Below are positions 5,918 through 14,237 of a DNA stretch of 18,308 nucleotides, one piece after another. The notes under the pieces are model-generated. The model searched no databases, had not been told where the DNA came from, and was given only the letters and a program-made list of their open reading frames with translations. The translations under genes were made by a program, and so were the position numbers. The stretch spans positions 1 to 18,308 of the forward strand of contig JBPCKZ010000035.1 of assembly GCA_051003795.1 (NCBI GenBank), written 5' to 3'. The stretch's first letter is position 1; every line of letters starts with the position of its first letter. The stretch is from JALYXS01 sp051003795. Lineage in GTDB: Bacteria; Acidobacteriota; Terriglobia; Bryobacterales; Bryobacteraceae.

Positions 5918-8431
5918 TTACGGCAGCGATCCAGTGAAGGTCTCGAATGGAGCCCAATAATACGGCTTTCGAACGGCCCCTGCCGAATGGAGCAGCGATA
6001 GCTTCGCCGCCCGCAAACTCCCGGCCGGAGTGCCGCCATCGTGAATTCCCCGATACATGAGGTTCATGATCTTGGCGGTCGAGTCGTCGTCCACTTCCCA
6101 CAGCCCGGCCACGACCTTACGCGCGCCTGCTTTGAGGAAAGCCCACGCAAATCCAACCAGGCCTTCGCCGCCATAGGTGCGCGCGCCGGCGCTGCGGCAG
6201 GCGGAAATCGTGACGAGGTCCGCGTGAATCGGCTGGTGGATAATCTCGCGCGCGTAAAGCTTGTAGACATCGCCTGAAGCCGTCAAGACGACGGCGGAAT
6301 CGAGCGGGCTTTCGCGGTTTGCCGTGGCGTGCGCCGCGAAATGAATTATCGAGAACCGCTCCGGATGCGCATCTCGATAGGCGCTAGGTTGGGCTGCCTC
6401 TTTAGTTAACTCCACGATTGCGCTCCCCGCGAACTGCTTCCGGATATCCGCGATTTCCCGGCCGGCATTCGCCAGTTTTGGAAATAGGCCTCCCTCGACC
6501 GGGTTGGGATCGCCGATCAGCAGCAACTCGGCTCCGCGCCGCTGGACCGGCTTTCGATCTACGATGGCCCGGAGCGACGGCAACACGGAAACCGTTACGT
6601 CCTCGATCCAGTAGTGCGGGCGGTCCCCGCCCGCGATCAGCGTTTCGAAATTGAGGTCGTGCAGAGCGCCGTCGGGCACGATCGCGACGCGCGATCCGGC
6701 GGGAATACCGGACTGCACTGGCCCGACCAGCACATCGTAGAGTTGCTTGCCGGGAGATCCCTCTTGATCGAGCGTGTCGCGGAGGCCGAGAATGGCGCCC
6801 CTATACGCCGCCACCAAACGACGGATTTCCGGCTCCGGGGGCAAGCTGAACGAGCGCACGCCCGAAGCGGAAATCATCCACAGAAGGGATCGCTTGGGAG
6901 CGAGCCAGTACGACAGCAGAACCGTTTTCGAATCCCGCGCCACGCGCTGCCACATGGCGACGCTCGACGCAGGCACGGATTCGACTTCGCCCGCTAACTT
7001 CTCGGATAAGAGCCGCGCACGGCTCGATTCTGCGGTCAGCAGCGCTTCTTCTTCGCGGCCGGCGACGAACTGGAATTCGACGTAATCCCGTTGAAGATGA
7101 ATCAGGCTCGAAAAATAAGTCAGTTTCGAGTCGTCCCGTTGGAGTTTCGCGCGCGAATCGTCCACCAGGGAGAGCGCGTCCCGGTATTGCGCGTCGGCTT
7201 CCGCCAACCGCCCTTGGCTGGCAAATAAACCAGCCAACCGTGCCTTTGCTTCCAAGCGGGGCGCTGGATCGTCCACGCCGGCTTGCGCCGCCTGGGAGAA
7301 CAGACTTTCCGCTTCGGCGAACTCGTTCTTGATCTGGTGAATACGCGCTTCGTTGATCATTGGCCAGAGCCGCGCGGCGGCCTCGCGCGCGTATTTCAGC
7401 ATCTTTACCGCTTGCGCATGGTAGACTTGCGCGCCGGTCACGTCGCCCGCGTCGAGTGCCGTAGTAGTTAAGTGATTCAGCCACTTCGCCGTCCAGTCTT
7501 TGTTATTTACGCGGCGCGCGATCTGCAAGGCACGCCCATACTCGATCGACGCCGCGTGAAAATCTCCTCTCGCGTAATACACATTGCCGATGTTGCCGAT
7601 CGCCATCTGCTCGTCGGCTACGTCACCCATTTCCTGCCAAAGATATTCCGAATTCTGAAACAGCGCGAGGGCACGATCTACATCGCCAAGGCTGTAGTAA
7701 CACCAGCCAAGATCCTGTTGAGCCATGGCCGCGAAGCTCTTGGAAGGGGAATTGTTCGATTCCGAAATAGCCTGTTCAAGCCAGCCAATGGCTTCGTCGT
7801 AATGCGATGAACCCATCGCGAGAAAGCCGAGATTGCCAAGGGCGGACGCCCTCAGGTATGCGTCTCCCGCTTCATTCGCCAGCCGCAAGCTCGTCCGGTA
7901 ACTGGCCTCCGCTTCGTTCCTACGTCCGATTGCCAGCAAAACGGTTCCGCGCCGCTGCTCGATCAAGGCCAGCAAGTCAACGTGATGGTTACTCCCGGCG
8001 ATCGTAGCGGCTTGATCAAGTAGAGACTTAGCGCTCGCGTAGTCCGAGGCTCGGTAGCGCTCCCATCCTTGATCCAGACGCTGCCGGGCCGTCACTTCGG
8101 AGTATCCGTACCCATTTGGAATTGCGGCTTCGCGCAAGATGGCGGCGCCCCGATTATCGCCAAGGGATTGCAACAGCTCGGATTTGAGCAACCGGAGCTT
8201 GCAGGAAAGGACCGATTGGGGCTGCCCCCGACCACTGGCGATTTCTCGATCGGCCAGCTTTAGCGCCTGCTGGAATTCCCCGCCGCGCAGCAACTGCTCC
8301 GCTTCCTGAAACGCATCCTCCGGGTTTCGGCGCAACCGGGAACCACAGGACGCGAATAGCAGCGAAACCAGAAACAGCTTGCCCAAATTCAGCCGGGGGG
8401 GAATGGACCTCCGCCGCCTTCGATGTCGCAT
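5918..8431 (-). CDS. TPR-repeat CHAT-domain (caspase-like) protein, probable lipoprotein
   Basis: From the ATG at 8431 the protein is 837 residues. The open frame extends to 8701, but that part overlaps the upstream gene and has no domain-like sequence, whereas 8431 gives an Arg-rich N-region, a hydrophobic segment and a lipobox-like LFASC with Cys29. TPR repeats fill about residues 120-480 (for example LGNLGFLAMGSSHYDEAIGWL). The C-terminal CHAT protease domain spans about 550-837, with a catalytic His701 in HFAAHA and Cys745 in TISACRS; both dyad codons were checked at 6329-6331 and 6197-6199. It ends with YWAPFETF, typical of the family. CHAT proteins are caspase-like cysteine peptidases activated by partner binding. 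It is the last gene of the sigma/anti-sigma cluster. The Phe at -3 of the lipobox is unusual, so a plain membrane anchor is possible. Confidence 0.9.
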   Translation of the reverse strand: MRHRRRRRSIPPRLNLGKLFLVSLLFASCGSRLRRNPEDAFQEAEQLLRGGEFQQALKLADREIASGRGQPQSVLSCKLRLLKSELLQSLGDNRGAAILREAAIPNGYGYSEVTARQRLDQGWERYRASDYASAKSLLDQAATIAGSNHHVDLLALIEQRRGTVLLAIGRRNEAEASYRTSLRLANEAGDAYLRASALGNLGFLAMGSSHYDEAIGWLEQAISESNNSPSKSFAAMAQQDLGWCYYSLGDVDRALALFQNSEYLWQEMGDVADEQMAIGNIGNVYYARGDFHAASIEYGRALQIARRVNNKDWTAKWLNHLTTTALDAGDVTGAQVYHAQAVKMLKYAREAAARLWPMINEARIHQIKNEFAEAESLFSQAAQAGVDDPAPRLEAKARLAGLFASQGRLAEADAQYRDALSLVDDSRAKLQRDDSKLTYFSSLIHLQRDYVEFQFVAGREEEALLTAESSRARLLSEKLAGEVESVPASSVAMWQRVARDSKTVLLSYWLAPKRSLLWMISASGVRSFSLPPEPEIRRLVAAYRGAILGLRDTLDQEGSPGKQLYDVLVGPVQSGIPAGSRVAIVPDGALHDLNFETLIAGGDRPHYWIEDVTVSVLPSLRAIVDRKPVQRRGAELLLIGDPNPVEGGLFPKLANAGREIADIRKQFAGSAIVELTKEAAQPSAYRDAHPERFSIIHFAAHATANRESPLDSAVVLTASGDVYKLYAREIIHQPIHADLVTISACRSAGARTYGGEGLVGFAWAFLKAGARKVVAGLWEVDDDSTAKIMNLMYRGIHDGGTPAGSLRAAKLSLLHSAGAVRKPYYWAPFETFTGSLP

Positions 8432-9099
8432 ACTGACGAATCGTTCTCCATCGGGGATCCCAATTCCAAGCGGATCATGATCAGCCGCCTCGAGAACGGC
8501 GTAATCAAATATTCCGCGAGATGAATTCTCCCGAATTGGGGGATCGCGATCCGGTTGCCCGACACGGCGCTGTCGCATATCTCCGGAAGATCCGTGACAA
8601 GCGAAGTGAGCACCGGTAAATCCCGCTGCTCTCGATCCTGCTCTTCGCTTGGCTCTTCGCTCGGCTCTTTCCCTAGCGCTTGGCCCTGTTCCGAGCGGCA
8701 CAAATCCACATCGATCGATTGCCCCGCGATCCTCAAGCCCTCAAAACGGCTCCCGAGCGCCGTTATTACCGGATAGCGTCGACCACGGACATAATGCGAG
8801 GTCATGTGACCCACCACGCGGTCGGCGGTCACCTGACCCAGAATATTCAAATTTTCGACTACCGCGGAGCTCAAGGTATCGAAACTGTTTCCATCGGCCG
8901 AAGCGCTTCCGGTGACCACGGTTTCGGCCAAATCGAACCGGACCAGTCCTTCATGGCAGAACTTGTGCACGCGTGAGCGGTGAAACCCGCCGGAACTGGG
9001 CAGCGCGCTCGAAGCTTGCGCCTTGATCAATTTGTCGAAAGGCCGCCGGATGTGGCCGGAAAACCCGACCGCGTTCGCTTGATAAAAATAACGTTCCAT
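8389..9099 (-). CDS. uncharacterised protein of the sigma/anti-sigma/CHAT cluster
   Basis: This 236-residue soluble protein has no signal peptide or membrane segment. I do not recognise a named domain. The best-conserved-looking section is about residues 39-131: GFHRSRVHKF, then SFDTLSSAVVENLNILGQV, TADRVVGHMTSHY and SRFEGLRIAG. It resembles an uncharacterised family I recall from acidobacteria and actinobacteria. An acidic linker with an EPSE repeat (about 145-158) follows, and the C-terminus ends in a Gly/Pro-rich tail. Its start is supported by an AGGAG site (9105-9109) overlapping the anti-sigma stop, only 8 bp away. Its 3' end overlaps the CHAT gene start by 43 bp. The tight packing argues that it works with its neighbours, perhaps as a substrate, adaptor or effector of the CHAT protease. 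Confidence 0.75.
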   Translation of the reverse strand: MERYFYQANAVGFSGHIRRPFDKLIKAQASSALPSSGGFHRSRVHKFCHEGLVRFDLAETVVTGSASADGNSFDTLSSAVVENLNILGQVTADRVVGHMTSHYVRGRRYPVITALGSRFEGLRIAGQSIDVDLCRSEQGQALGKEPSEEPSEEQDREQRDLPVLTSLVTDLPEICDSAVSGNRIAIPQFGRIHLAEYLITPFSRRLIMIRLELGSPMENDSSVCDIEGGGGPFPPG

Positions 9100-9107
9100 T
9101 CACGCTC

Positions 9108-9797
9108 CTACTTATAATTCAGAGTGAATTCGTATCGCCCCAGCTCTTCCGACGGCGATGCCGCGCCGCGAACCACAACTGTATACCGCCCCGGCGCGAA
9201 ACGCGAGGAATCGAGCAGCAGATTGATGGTATCGCTCCGTTCGTCCCCTGGAACTTTCACCTCGGCCCGACGGGTTTTCGATTCGTCCAGCACATCGCAC
9301 AGATAACCGTCCGGCTGCGGCTTCCACGTCATGTCGAAATAGACCGTGAACGACCGCGCATTTTTCGGAACTTCGATAGTGCCCTCTTCGCCCCGGGCAG
9401 CCGCTCGCAATGCGAACGCCGGAATCGTGCGAGGCTCCCGGTAGCGAGCTATTTCGGAGCGCAGCCCTACAACGCTCGCCGTTTCGACCACTGTCACCGC
9501 GCAGAAGGCCAGCGCCGCCATCGATGGAATCAGCGCCGCGCCATCGAACATTTGTTTGATCCGTTCAAGCCAACTCTCCCGCTCAACCGTTCTCTCCAAG
9601 CCCTCGAAAGGGCGGCGAGCCTCGTCGCGGGCAACCGCTCTCAGGTTGTCCGTTAACGCGGCTCCCGCCTTTACGTCCTCCGCGCATTCAGCGCATGTGA
9701 AGAAGTGCTCCTCGAATCCCTCTTTCTGCGAAGAGTCCAACTCGTCGAGAAGGTATCTCTCGACCGCCTGGAGTTCGGTCGCTTCCGTGTGATTCAT
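9108..9797 (-). CDS. transmembrane zinc-finger anti-sigma factor
   Basis: From the ATG at 9797 (MNHTEATELQ) the protein has 229 residues. The longer open frame to 9953 would overlap the sigma gene by 106 bp. The N-terminal cytoplasmic anti-sigma domain carries the HxxxCxxC zinc motif (H31, C35, C38 in HFFTCAEC) of the zf-HC2 family, which binds and holds an ECF sigma factor. A transmembrane segment follows at about 87-112. The extracytoplasmic C-terminal part (about 113-229) is predicted beta-rich (SFTVYFDMTW, GRYTVVVRG) and is probably the sensor. It lies 50 bp after the sigma gene and is its likely partner. Release of the sigma factor could need proteolysis or sensor-induced change. Confidence 0.88.
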   Translation of the reverse strand: MNHTEATELQAVERYLLDELDSSQKEGFEEHFFTCAECAEDVKAGAALTDNLRAVARDEARRPFEGLERTVERESWLERIKQMFDGAALIPSMAALAFCAVTVVETASVVGLRSEIARYREPRTIPAFALRAAARGEEGTIEVPKNARSFTVYFDMTWKPQPDGYLCDVLDESKTRRAEVKVPGDERSDTINLLLDSSRFAPGRYTVVVRGAASPSEELGRYEFTLNYK

Positions 9798-9847
9798 GCC
9801 GCTCGATGCCTCGGGATCATGTGAATTCCAACTCGATTTCGTTACAC

Positions 9848-10495
9848 TCAAATCCGCGCCGTCGCGCTTTTCATGAGATTCGCCTTGAAGCGCGCCCGCG
9901 CGCGATGCAGCAGAACGCGCAAATAATTGCGATCCACCTGGTACTCCCGGCAAACTTCATCCTTATCTTTTTCTTCCAGAAACACCTGCTTCAATAACTC
10001 CCGGTCTTTCTTGGGAAGCTCTTCGAGCAGCGCCGCCACCTGCCGCTTGCGCTCGGCGGTGACGTAATCGGCGGCGGTATCCACCCGATCGTCGGCCGGC
10101 TCCGTAACCACCGCGTCCCAATCGCGGAAACGCCCTTCGGAGCGGAACAGCTCGAGCAGGACGTTGTTGCATACCGCATTCACGTAGGCCCCAAGGTGCT
10201 CGGGATTGCGAATACTCGCCGGGTCTTTGCGCAAATTCCGGAACACCCGAAGAAAGGTCTCCTGCCGGACGTCGTCCATCGCCTGGTGAGATCGCAGGCG
10301 GCAGCGAAGTTTTATTTTCAGCAGATCGCCAAAATAGGCGGTGAAATGCCTCTCGGTTTGCTCGTCGCAATCCGCCAGGCGCCGCACGTAATCCGCGTTG
10401 AAAAGCGGGGGATCCAGTCTGGGTTCCAGCTTTCTGCCATCGTACCTCAATACTTGCGTGGAAGTGGTTGTAGCTAAAAGCACAGCAGTATTCAT
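9848..10495 (-). CDS. ECF-family RNA polymerase sigma factor
   Basis: This 215-residue group-4 (ECF) sigma factor would direct RNA polymerase to a small regulon. Region 2 lies at about residues 45-115 (DDVRQETFLRVFRNLRK, binding core polymerase and the -10). Region 4 is at about 152-205 (LLEELPKKDRELLKQVF, then a helix-turn-helix with YLRVLLHRARARF) for -35 recognition. Region 1 and a full region 3 are absent, as usual. The N-terminal 30 residues are variable. It heads a four-gene cluster with its anti-sigma factor immediately downstream. No strong Shine-Dalgarno is seen before the ATG at 10495. Confidence 0.92.
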   Translation of the reverse strand: MNTAVLLATTTSTQVLRYDGRKLEPRLDPPLFNADYVRRLADCDEQTERHFTAYFGDLLKIKLRCRLRSHQAMDDVRQETFLRVFRNLRKDPASIRNPEHLGAYVNAVCNNVLLELFRSEGRFRDWDAVVTEPADDRVDTAADYVTAERKRQVAALLEELPKKDRELLKQVFLEEKDKDEVCREYQVDRNYLRVLLHRARARFKANLMKSATARI

Positions 10496-10524
10496 CGGGA
10501 ATGGAGTTCCGCCTTGGATTGAGT

Positions 10525-10548
10525 GACGCCAAGCGCCAAAACGTTACA
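10525..10548 (-). promoter_or_regulatory. possible ECF-type promoter upstream of the sigma gene
   Basis: In the 80-bp divergent gap, the minus strand has TGTAAC (10548-10543) and CGTC (10528-10525), which resemble ECF -35 and -10 elements and would allow autoregulation. The 14-bp spacing is shorter than the usual 16-17, and no sigma-70 promoter is clear either. Low confidence. Confidence 0.2.
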
Positions 10549-10575
10549 GGAGTCGATTCGTGTTAGTTTTCCCTT

Positions 10576-11895
10576 ATGCGAGTCCACTTCGCTTTTGGCA
10601 AGACTGGCCTGGACGTTGATTTGCCTGAAGGCTACAACTACCAGCTCCTCGAAGCGCGTTCGGCGGTTCCGCTGGCGGACGAAAGCGCGACGATCCAGCG
10701 GGCCCTCGATCACCCGATCGATTCCAAGCCGCTCGTCGAACTGGCACGAGGCAAATCGAGCGCGGCAATTTCCGTCTGCGACATCACGCGCCCGGCGCCT
10801 AATCGCGTCGTGCTTCCGCCGCTGCTCGAACGGCTGGATCAAGCCGGCATTGCCCGGGAAAACGTCACGATCCTCATCGCCACGGGTCTCCACCGGCCGG
10901 CGACGCAACCGGAAATCGATGAGATCGTGGGCCGCGACATCGCGGCCGCCTATAGCGTTGTCAATCATAACGCGCGCGACTTGTCCGGGCACCGGCATCT
11001 CGGCATGACCGCTTCGGGAACGCCGGTCCATGTAGACGAGCGCTTCGTCTCGGCCGATCTGCACATCACGCTGGGCTTCATCGAGCCGCACCTGATGCTG
11101 GGATATTCCGGCGGCCGGAAACTCATCGCGCCCGGTCTTGCCGCCCAAGAGACCATCAAAGTGCTGCACAGCCCGCGTTTTATGCGCGAGCCGCGCGCGA
11201 CCGAAGGTTCCATCGAGGATAACCCGCTCCACCGCGAATTGCTCGAAATTTCGCGAATGGCTCGTCACGATTTTCTGATCGATGTCGCGCTCGCGCCGGG
11301 CCGGAGCGCCGCCGGAACCCGGCGTATCGCGGCGGTCTTCGCGGGCAATCCCGTCGAGGCGCACAGGCGGGGCGTCGTTTACGTTTCGAAAATCATGCTC
11401 CAGAATCTGGACGCGCCCGTCGACGCCGCGATCACCACCGCGGCCGGCTACCCGCTCGACCTCACGTTTTACCAGGCCGTGAAAGGCGTGACGGCCGCCT
11501 CGCACATCGTAAAACCGGGCGGACGCATTCTGGTTTTAGCCGAATGCCGGGAAGGGGCGGGTGCCCATGAGTTCAGCGAAATGCTCGCCGGGCACCCTTC
11601 GGATACGGACTTCCTCGCCAAAATCGAAAAGGCGCCCGTGATCGTGGATCAGTGGCAACTTGAGAAACTGGCGCTGGTCACGTCGAGATTCGAAGTCTTG
11701 TTTTACGTGCCGGGATTGCCGCCGGAATATCGCGGCTCACTGTGGGGGAAATCTTATGAATCGCCCGCGGAGGCCATACATGCACTCCTCCGCGGACTCG
11801 AAAAAACCGCTCGCATCGCTCTCATCCCCGACGGTCCATACGTGTTGGCGCGCGCCGGGGCGAAGGAGCGGGAACTCGCGCTTACTTCGCGTTAA
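10576..11895 (+). CDS. larA: LarA-family nickel-pincer racemase/epimerase
   Basis: LarA enzymes (DUF2088) use the nickel-pincer nucleotide to racemise lactate or epimerise other 2-hydroxy acids by hydride transfer. The 439-residue protein keeps the residues known from Lactiplantibacillus plantarum LarA at an offset of two or three: D69 and R72 (CDITRP), H106 (GLHRP), H172 (EPHLMLGYSGG), cofactor-binding K182 (GGRKL) and nickel ligand H198 (LHSPRF). The true substrate is uncertain because LarA homologues are diverse. The cofactor-synthesis genes larB, larC and larE are not in the window and must lie elsewhere if it is active. No Shine-Dalgarno is visible before the ATG. The gene is divergent from the sigma factor and overlaps sodA tail to tail by 14 bp. 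Confidence 0.9.
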   Translation: MRVHFAFGKTGLDVDLPEGYNYQLLEARSAVPLADESATIQRALDHPIDSKPLVELARGKSSAAISVCDITRPAPNRVVLPPLLERLDQAGIARENVTILIATGLHRPATQPEIDEIVGRDIAAAYSVVNHNARDLSGHRHLGMTASGTPVHVDERFVSADLHITLGFIEPHLMLGYSGGRKLIAPGLAAQETIKVLHSPRFMREPRATEGSIEDNPLHRELLEISRMARHDFLIDVALAPGRSAAGTRRIAAVFAGNPVEAHRRGVVYVSKIMLQNLDAPVDAAITTAAGYPLDLTFYQAVKGVTAASHIVKPGGRILVLAECREGAGAHEFSEMLAGHPSDTDFLAKIEKAPVIVDQWQLEKLALVTSRFEVLFYVPGLPPEYRGSLWGKSYESPAEAIHALLRGLEKTARIALIPDGPYVLARAGAKERELALTSR

Positions 11896-12490
11896 ACCGT
11901 TTCTCGATCTCCATCCAGTTCACGACGTTCCACCACGCCGCGATGTATTCGGGACGGCGGTTCTGATATTTCAGGTAGTACGCATGCTCCCAAACGTCCA
12001 GGCCCAGAATCGGCTTCTTGCCTTCCATCACCGGGCTATCCTGATTGGCCGTCGACGTGATTTCCAACTTGCCGTTCGAACCAATCAGCCACGCCCAGCC
12101 CGAACCGAAGCGCGTGGTCGCGGCGGCATTGAACTTTTCCTTGAACTGGTCGAATCCGCCAAAGGTGCTATTGATCGCTTGAGCGAGATTACCGATCGGC
12201 GGTCCGCCCGCATTTGGCCCGATGATTTGCCAAAACATGGAATGGTTTATGTGGCCGCCGCCATTATTGCGAACGGCGGTGCGGACGGCTTCGGGAACCG
12301 CGGCGCAGTTGTTGGCGAGCAGCTCCTCGATCGGCTTATCGGCCAGTTGCGGCGCCGATTCAAGCGCCTTATTCAAGTTCGCCACATAAGCGGCATGATG
12401 CTTATCGTGATGAATTTCCATCGTGGTCTGGTCGATGTAAGGCTCGAGCGCGTTCGGCGGATACGGCAGGGGTGGAAGTGTAAATGGCAT
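11882..12490 (-). CDS. sodA: superoxide dismutase, manganese-type
   Basis: The enzyme converts superoxide to hydrogen peroxide and oxygen. The 202-residue protein has all four metal ligands: H27 (MEIHHDKHH), H83 (HINHSMFW), D165 and H169 (DVWEHAYY). Tyr35 is the gateway tyrosine. The outer-sphere glutamine is Q150 (ANQDSP) with Gly-Gly-Gly at 77-79, the pattern of manganese rather than iron enzymes; cambialistic use of metal cannot be excluded. There is no signal peptide, so it is cytoplasmic. A strong AAGGAG site (12496-12501) precedes the ATG. It starts 14 bp after gatA and is probably co-transcribed with it. Its tail overlaps the end of convergent larA. Confidence 0.96.
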   Translation of the reverse strand: MPFTLPPLPYPPNALEPYIDQTTMEIHHDKHHAAYVANLNKALESAPQLADKPIEELLANNCAAVPEAVRTAVRNNGGGHINHSMFWQIIGPNAGGPPIGNLAQAINSTFGGFDQFKEKFNAAATTRFGSGWAWLIGSNGKLEITSTANQDSPVMEGKKPILGLDVWEHAYYLKYQNRRPEYIAAWWNVVNWMEIEKRFNAK

Positions 12491-12504
12491 TGTGTCTCCT
12501 TGAG

Positions 12505-13938
12505 TTACTTGTTTATTCTCTCGAAATTCGCCGCGATGCGAAACATCTTCGCTTCCTCAAAATGGTTGCAAAGTATCTGCATGCCGACCGGCAAACCCTC
12601 GCGTGTTTTTCCGCACGGTACGCTCATGCACGGAATGCCGGCGAGGCTGCCCGTGATCGTGTAGATGTCGGATAAATACATTTCGATGGGATCGTTCACT
12701 TTCTCGCCAAGCTTGAACGCCGGGAAGGGCGACACCGGCGCTACAATGGCATCCACTTCTTCGAACGCGCGCATGAAATCGCGCGCGATGAGAGCCCGCA
12801 CTTTTTGCGCTTTCAGATAGTAGGCATCGTAGTAGCCGTGGCTCAAAACATACGTGCCGAGCATGATTCGCCGTTTAACTTCCGCGCCGAATCCCTCGCG
12901 CCGCGTGTTCCGGTACATGTCGCTCAATGTCGCCGAATTTGCGGACCGGGTGGTGTAACGCACGCCATCGTACCGCGCGAGATTCGAGCTCGCTTCGGCC
13001 GTCGCGATCACGTAGTAGCAGTCGATGGCATAATCCGTTGACGGCAGGCCGATGTCGCGAATTTCACAGCCCTCCTGCTGGAGACTCGCGATGCCGGCGT
13101 GAATGAGCTCCGCCGTTTCACCGGTGGCGTGTTTCAAGTATTCGCGCGGGAGGCCCAGCTTGATGCCGCGAATGTCTCGATCGATCCCTGTTGGATAATC
13201 CGGCACTGGAGCATCGGCGGACGTGGAATCGAGCGGATCGCGGCCCGCGATTACTTGCAGCAAAGCCGCCGCATCGCGAACGTTTCGCGCGAACGGCCCG
13301 ATGTGATCGAGCGAACTCGCGAACGCGACCAGCCCATAGCGCGATACCCGGCCGTAAGTTGGCGTTACGCCAACCACTCCGCAGAATGATGCCGGCTGCC
13401 GGATTGAGCCGCCGGTATCGGAGCCGAGCGAGACAACCGCCGTGCCTTGCGCCACGACCGCCGCCGATCCGCCGCTCGATCCGCCCGGGACCCGATCGAG
13501 CGCCACCGGATTGCGAACCGGACCAAACGCGCTGTTCTCGTTCGACGACCCCATGGCGAACTCATCGCAATTGGTCTTTCCGATAATTACGCCCCCGGCT
13601 TCTTCGAGCCGCGTAACCGCCGTTGCGTCATAAGGCGGAATATAGTGTTCCAGCAGTTTAGATCCGCACGTGGTTCGCAGCCCGGCGGTGAGAATCACGT
13701 CTTTCACCGCGACGGGAACGCCCGCGAGCGGCCCCGGATCTTCTCCGCGCGCCAGCTTTTCATCGACGCGGGCGGCCGCGGCAAGCGCCCGCTCCGGCGA
13801 AAAATGCAGATATGCCGAGGTCTTCGGATTCTCCTTCTCGGCGAAGCGCAACGCCTCGACAGCAAGCTCACGGGCGCTAAACTGCCGCGACGCAAGCCCG
13901 TCTCGAATCGTCGAGATGGTGAGGTTATCTATATTCAT
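12505..13938 (-). CDS. gatA: Asp-tRNA(Asn)/Glu-tRNA(Gln) amidotransferase subunit A
   Basis: GatA is the glutaminase subunit of GatCAB, which releases ammonia from glutamine to amidate mischarged Glu-tRNA(Gln) or Asp-tRNA(Asn). The 477-residue amidase-signature protein contains the Ser-cisSer-Lys triad at K79 (VAVKDV), S154 (PGGSSGGS) and S178 (SDTGGSIRQP), identical in position to the Staphylococcus aureus enzyme. A subunit-A feature rather than a generic amidase is shown by the conserved GVTPTYGRVSRYGL block and the adjacent gatC. Its ATG overlaps the gatC stop by one base. gatB is not in the window. Confidence 0.97.
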   Translation of the reverse strand: MNIDNLTISTIRDGLASRQFSARELAVEALRFAEKENPKTSAYLHFSPERALAAAARVDEKLARGEDPGPLAGVPVAVKDVILTAGLRTTCGSKLLEHYIPPYDATAVTRLEEAGGVIIGKTNCDEFAMGSSNENSAFGPVRNPVALDRVPGGSSGGSAAVVAQGTAVVSLGSDTGGSIRQPASFCGVVGVTPTYGRVSRYGLVAFASSLDHIGPFARNVRDAAALLQVIAGRDPLDSTSADAPVPDYPTGIDRDIRGIKLGLPREYLKHATGETAELIHAGIASLQQEGCEIRDIGLPSTDYAIDCYYVIATAEASSNLARYDGVRYTTRSANSATLSDMYRNTRREGFGAEVKRRIMLGTYVLSHGYYDAYYLKAQKVRALIARDFMRAFEEVDAIVAPVSPFPAFKLGEKVNDPIEMYLSDIYTITGSLAGIPCMSVPCGKTREGLPVGMQILCNHFEEAKMFRIAANFERINK

Positions 13939-14237
13939 TACCGCTCCAACACAAGCGGCACTTTGAAAAATCCTTGCCCGGATAACGGCGCATTCGCTAA
14001 CGCCAACTCATTCTCGAGCGGCGCGCGAACCACGTCGGCACGCAACGTGGCAGTCTCTTCCGCGTCATACAACACCTGCGCCATCGGCTCCACGCCAGTC
14101 GTGTCGATAGCCGCCAGATTGTCCATGTGGACCAGGATCGCGTCCATCTCCGTACGCAAGCGCGCGATCTCGTCGTCGGACATCCGCAGGTTCGCCAAAT
14201 CCGCCACGTACCGCACTTCTTCTTCGCTGATTTTCAC
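13938..14237 (-). CDS. gatC: Asp-tRNA(Asn)/Glu-tRNA(Gln) amidotransferase subunit C
   Basis: GatC is the small subunit that wraps around and stabilises the GatA-GatB complex. The 99-residue length is typical, and the sequence shows the family pattern: EEEVRYVADLANLRMSDDE at the start, VEPMAQVLYDAEE (the VxPM motif) in the middle and a C-terminal PLSGQGFFKVPLVLE. It overlaps the upstream dciA-like gene by 4 bp and gatA by 1 bp, so translation is probably coupled. Confidence 0.95.
   Translation of the reverse strand: MKISEEEVRYVADLANLRMSDDEIARLRTEMDAILVHMDNLAAIDTTGVEPMAQVLYDAEETATLRADVVRAPLENELALANAPLSGQGFFKVPLVLER

Noticed and set aside
8641..8670. Short tandem repeat of a 12-base unit (CTCTTCGCTYGG)
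   Set aside because: Just over two copies, in frame, encoding an EPSE linker; too short to be a CRISPR or a structural DNA repeat.
8432..8701. Upstream extension of the CHAT gene by 90 residues
   Set aside because: The region is inside the 8389-9099 gene in another frame, its translation is low-complexity and Arg-rich without domain character, and the ATG at 8431 gives a lipoprotein-like signal.
10492..11505. Long minus-strand open frame (337 codons) inside larA
   Set aside because: It is antisense to a well-supported larA; its translation has no recognisable domain and is biased to Arg, Asp and Gly as expected of a shadow.
11660..12664. Plus-strand open frame of 334 codons across the larA end and sodA
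   Set aside because: It covers parts of two unrelated, convincing genes, sodA being on the other strand, and encodes nothing recognisable.
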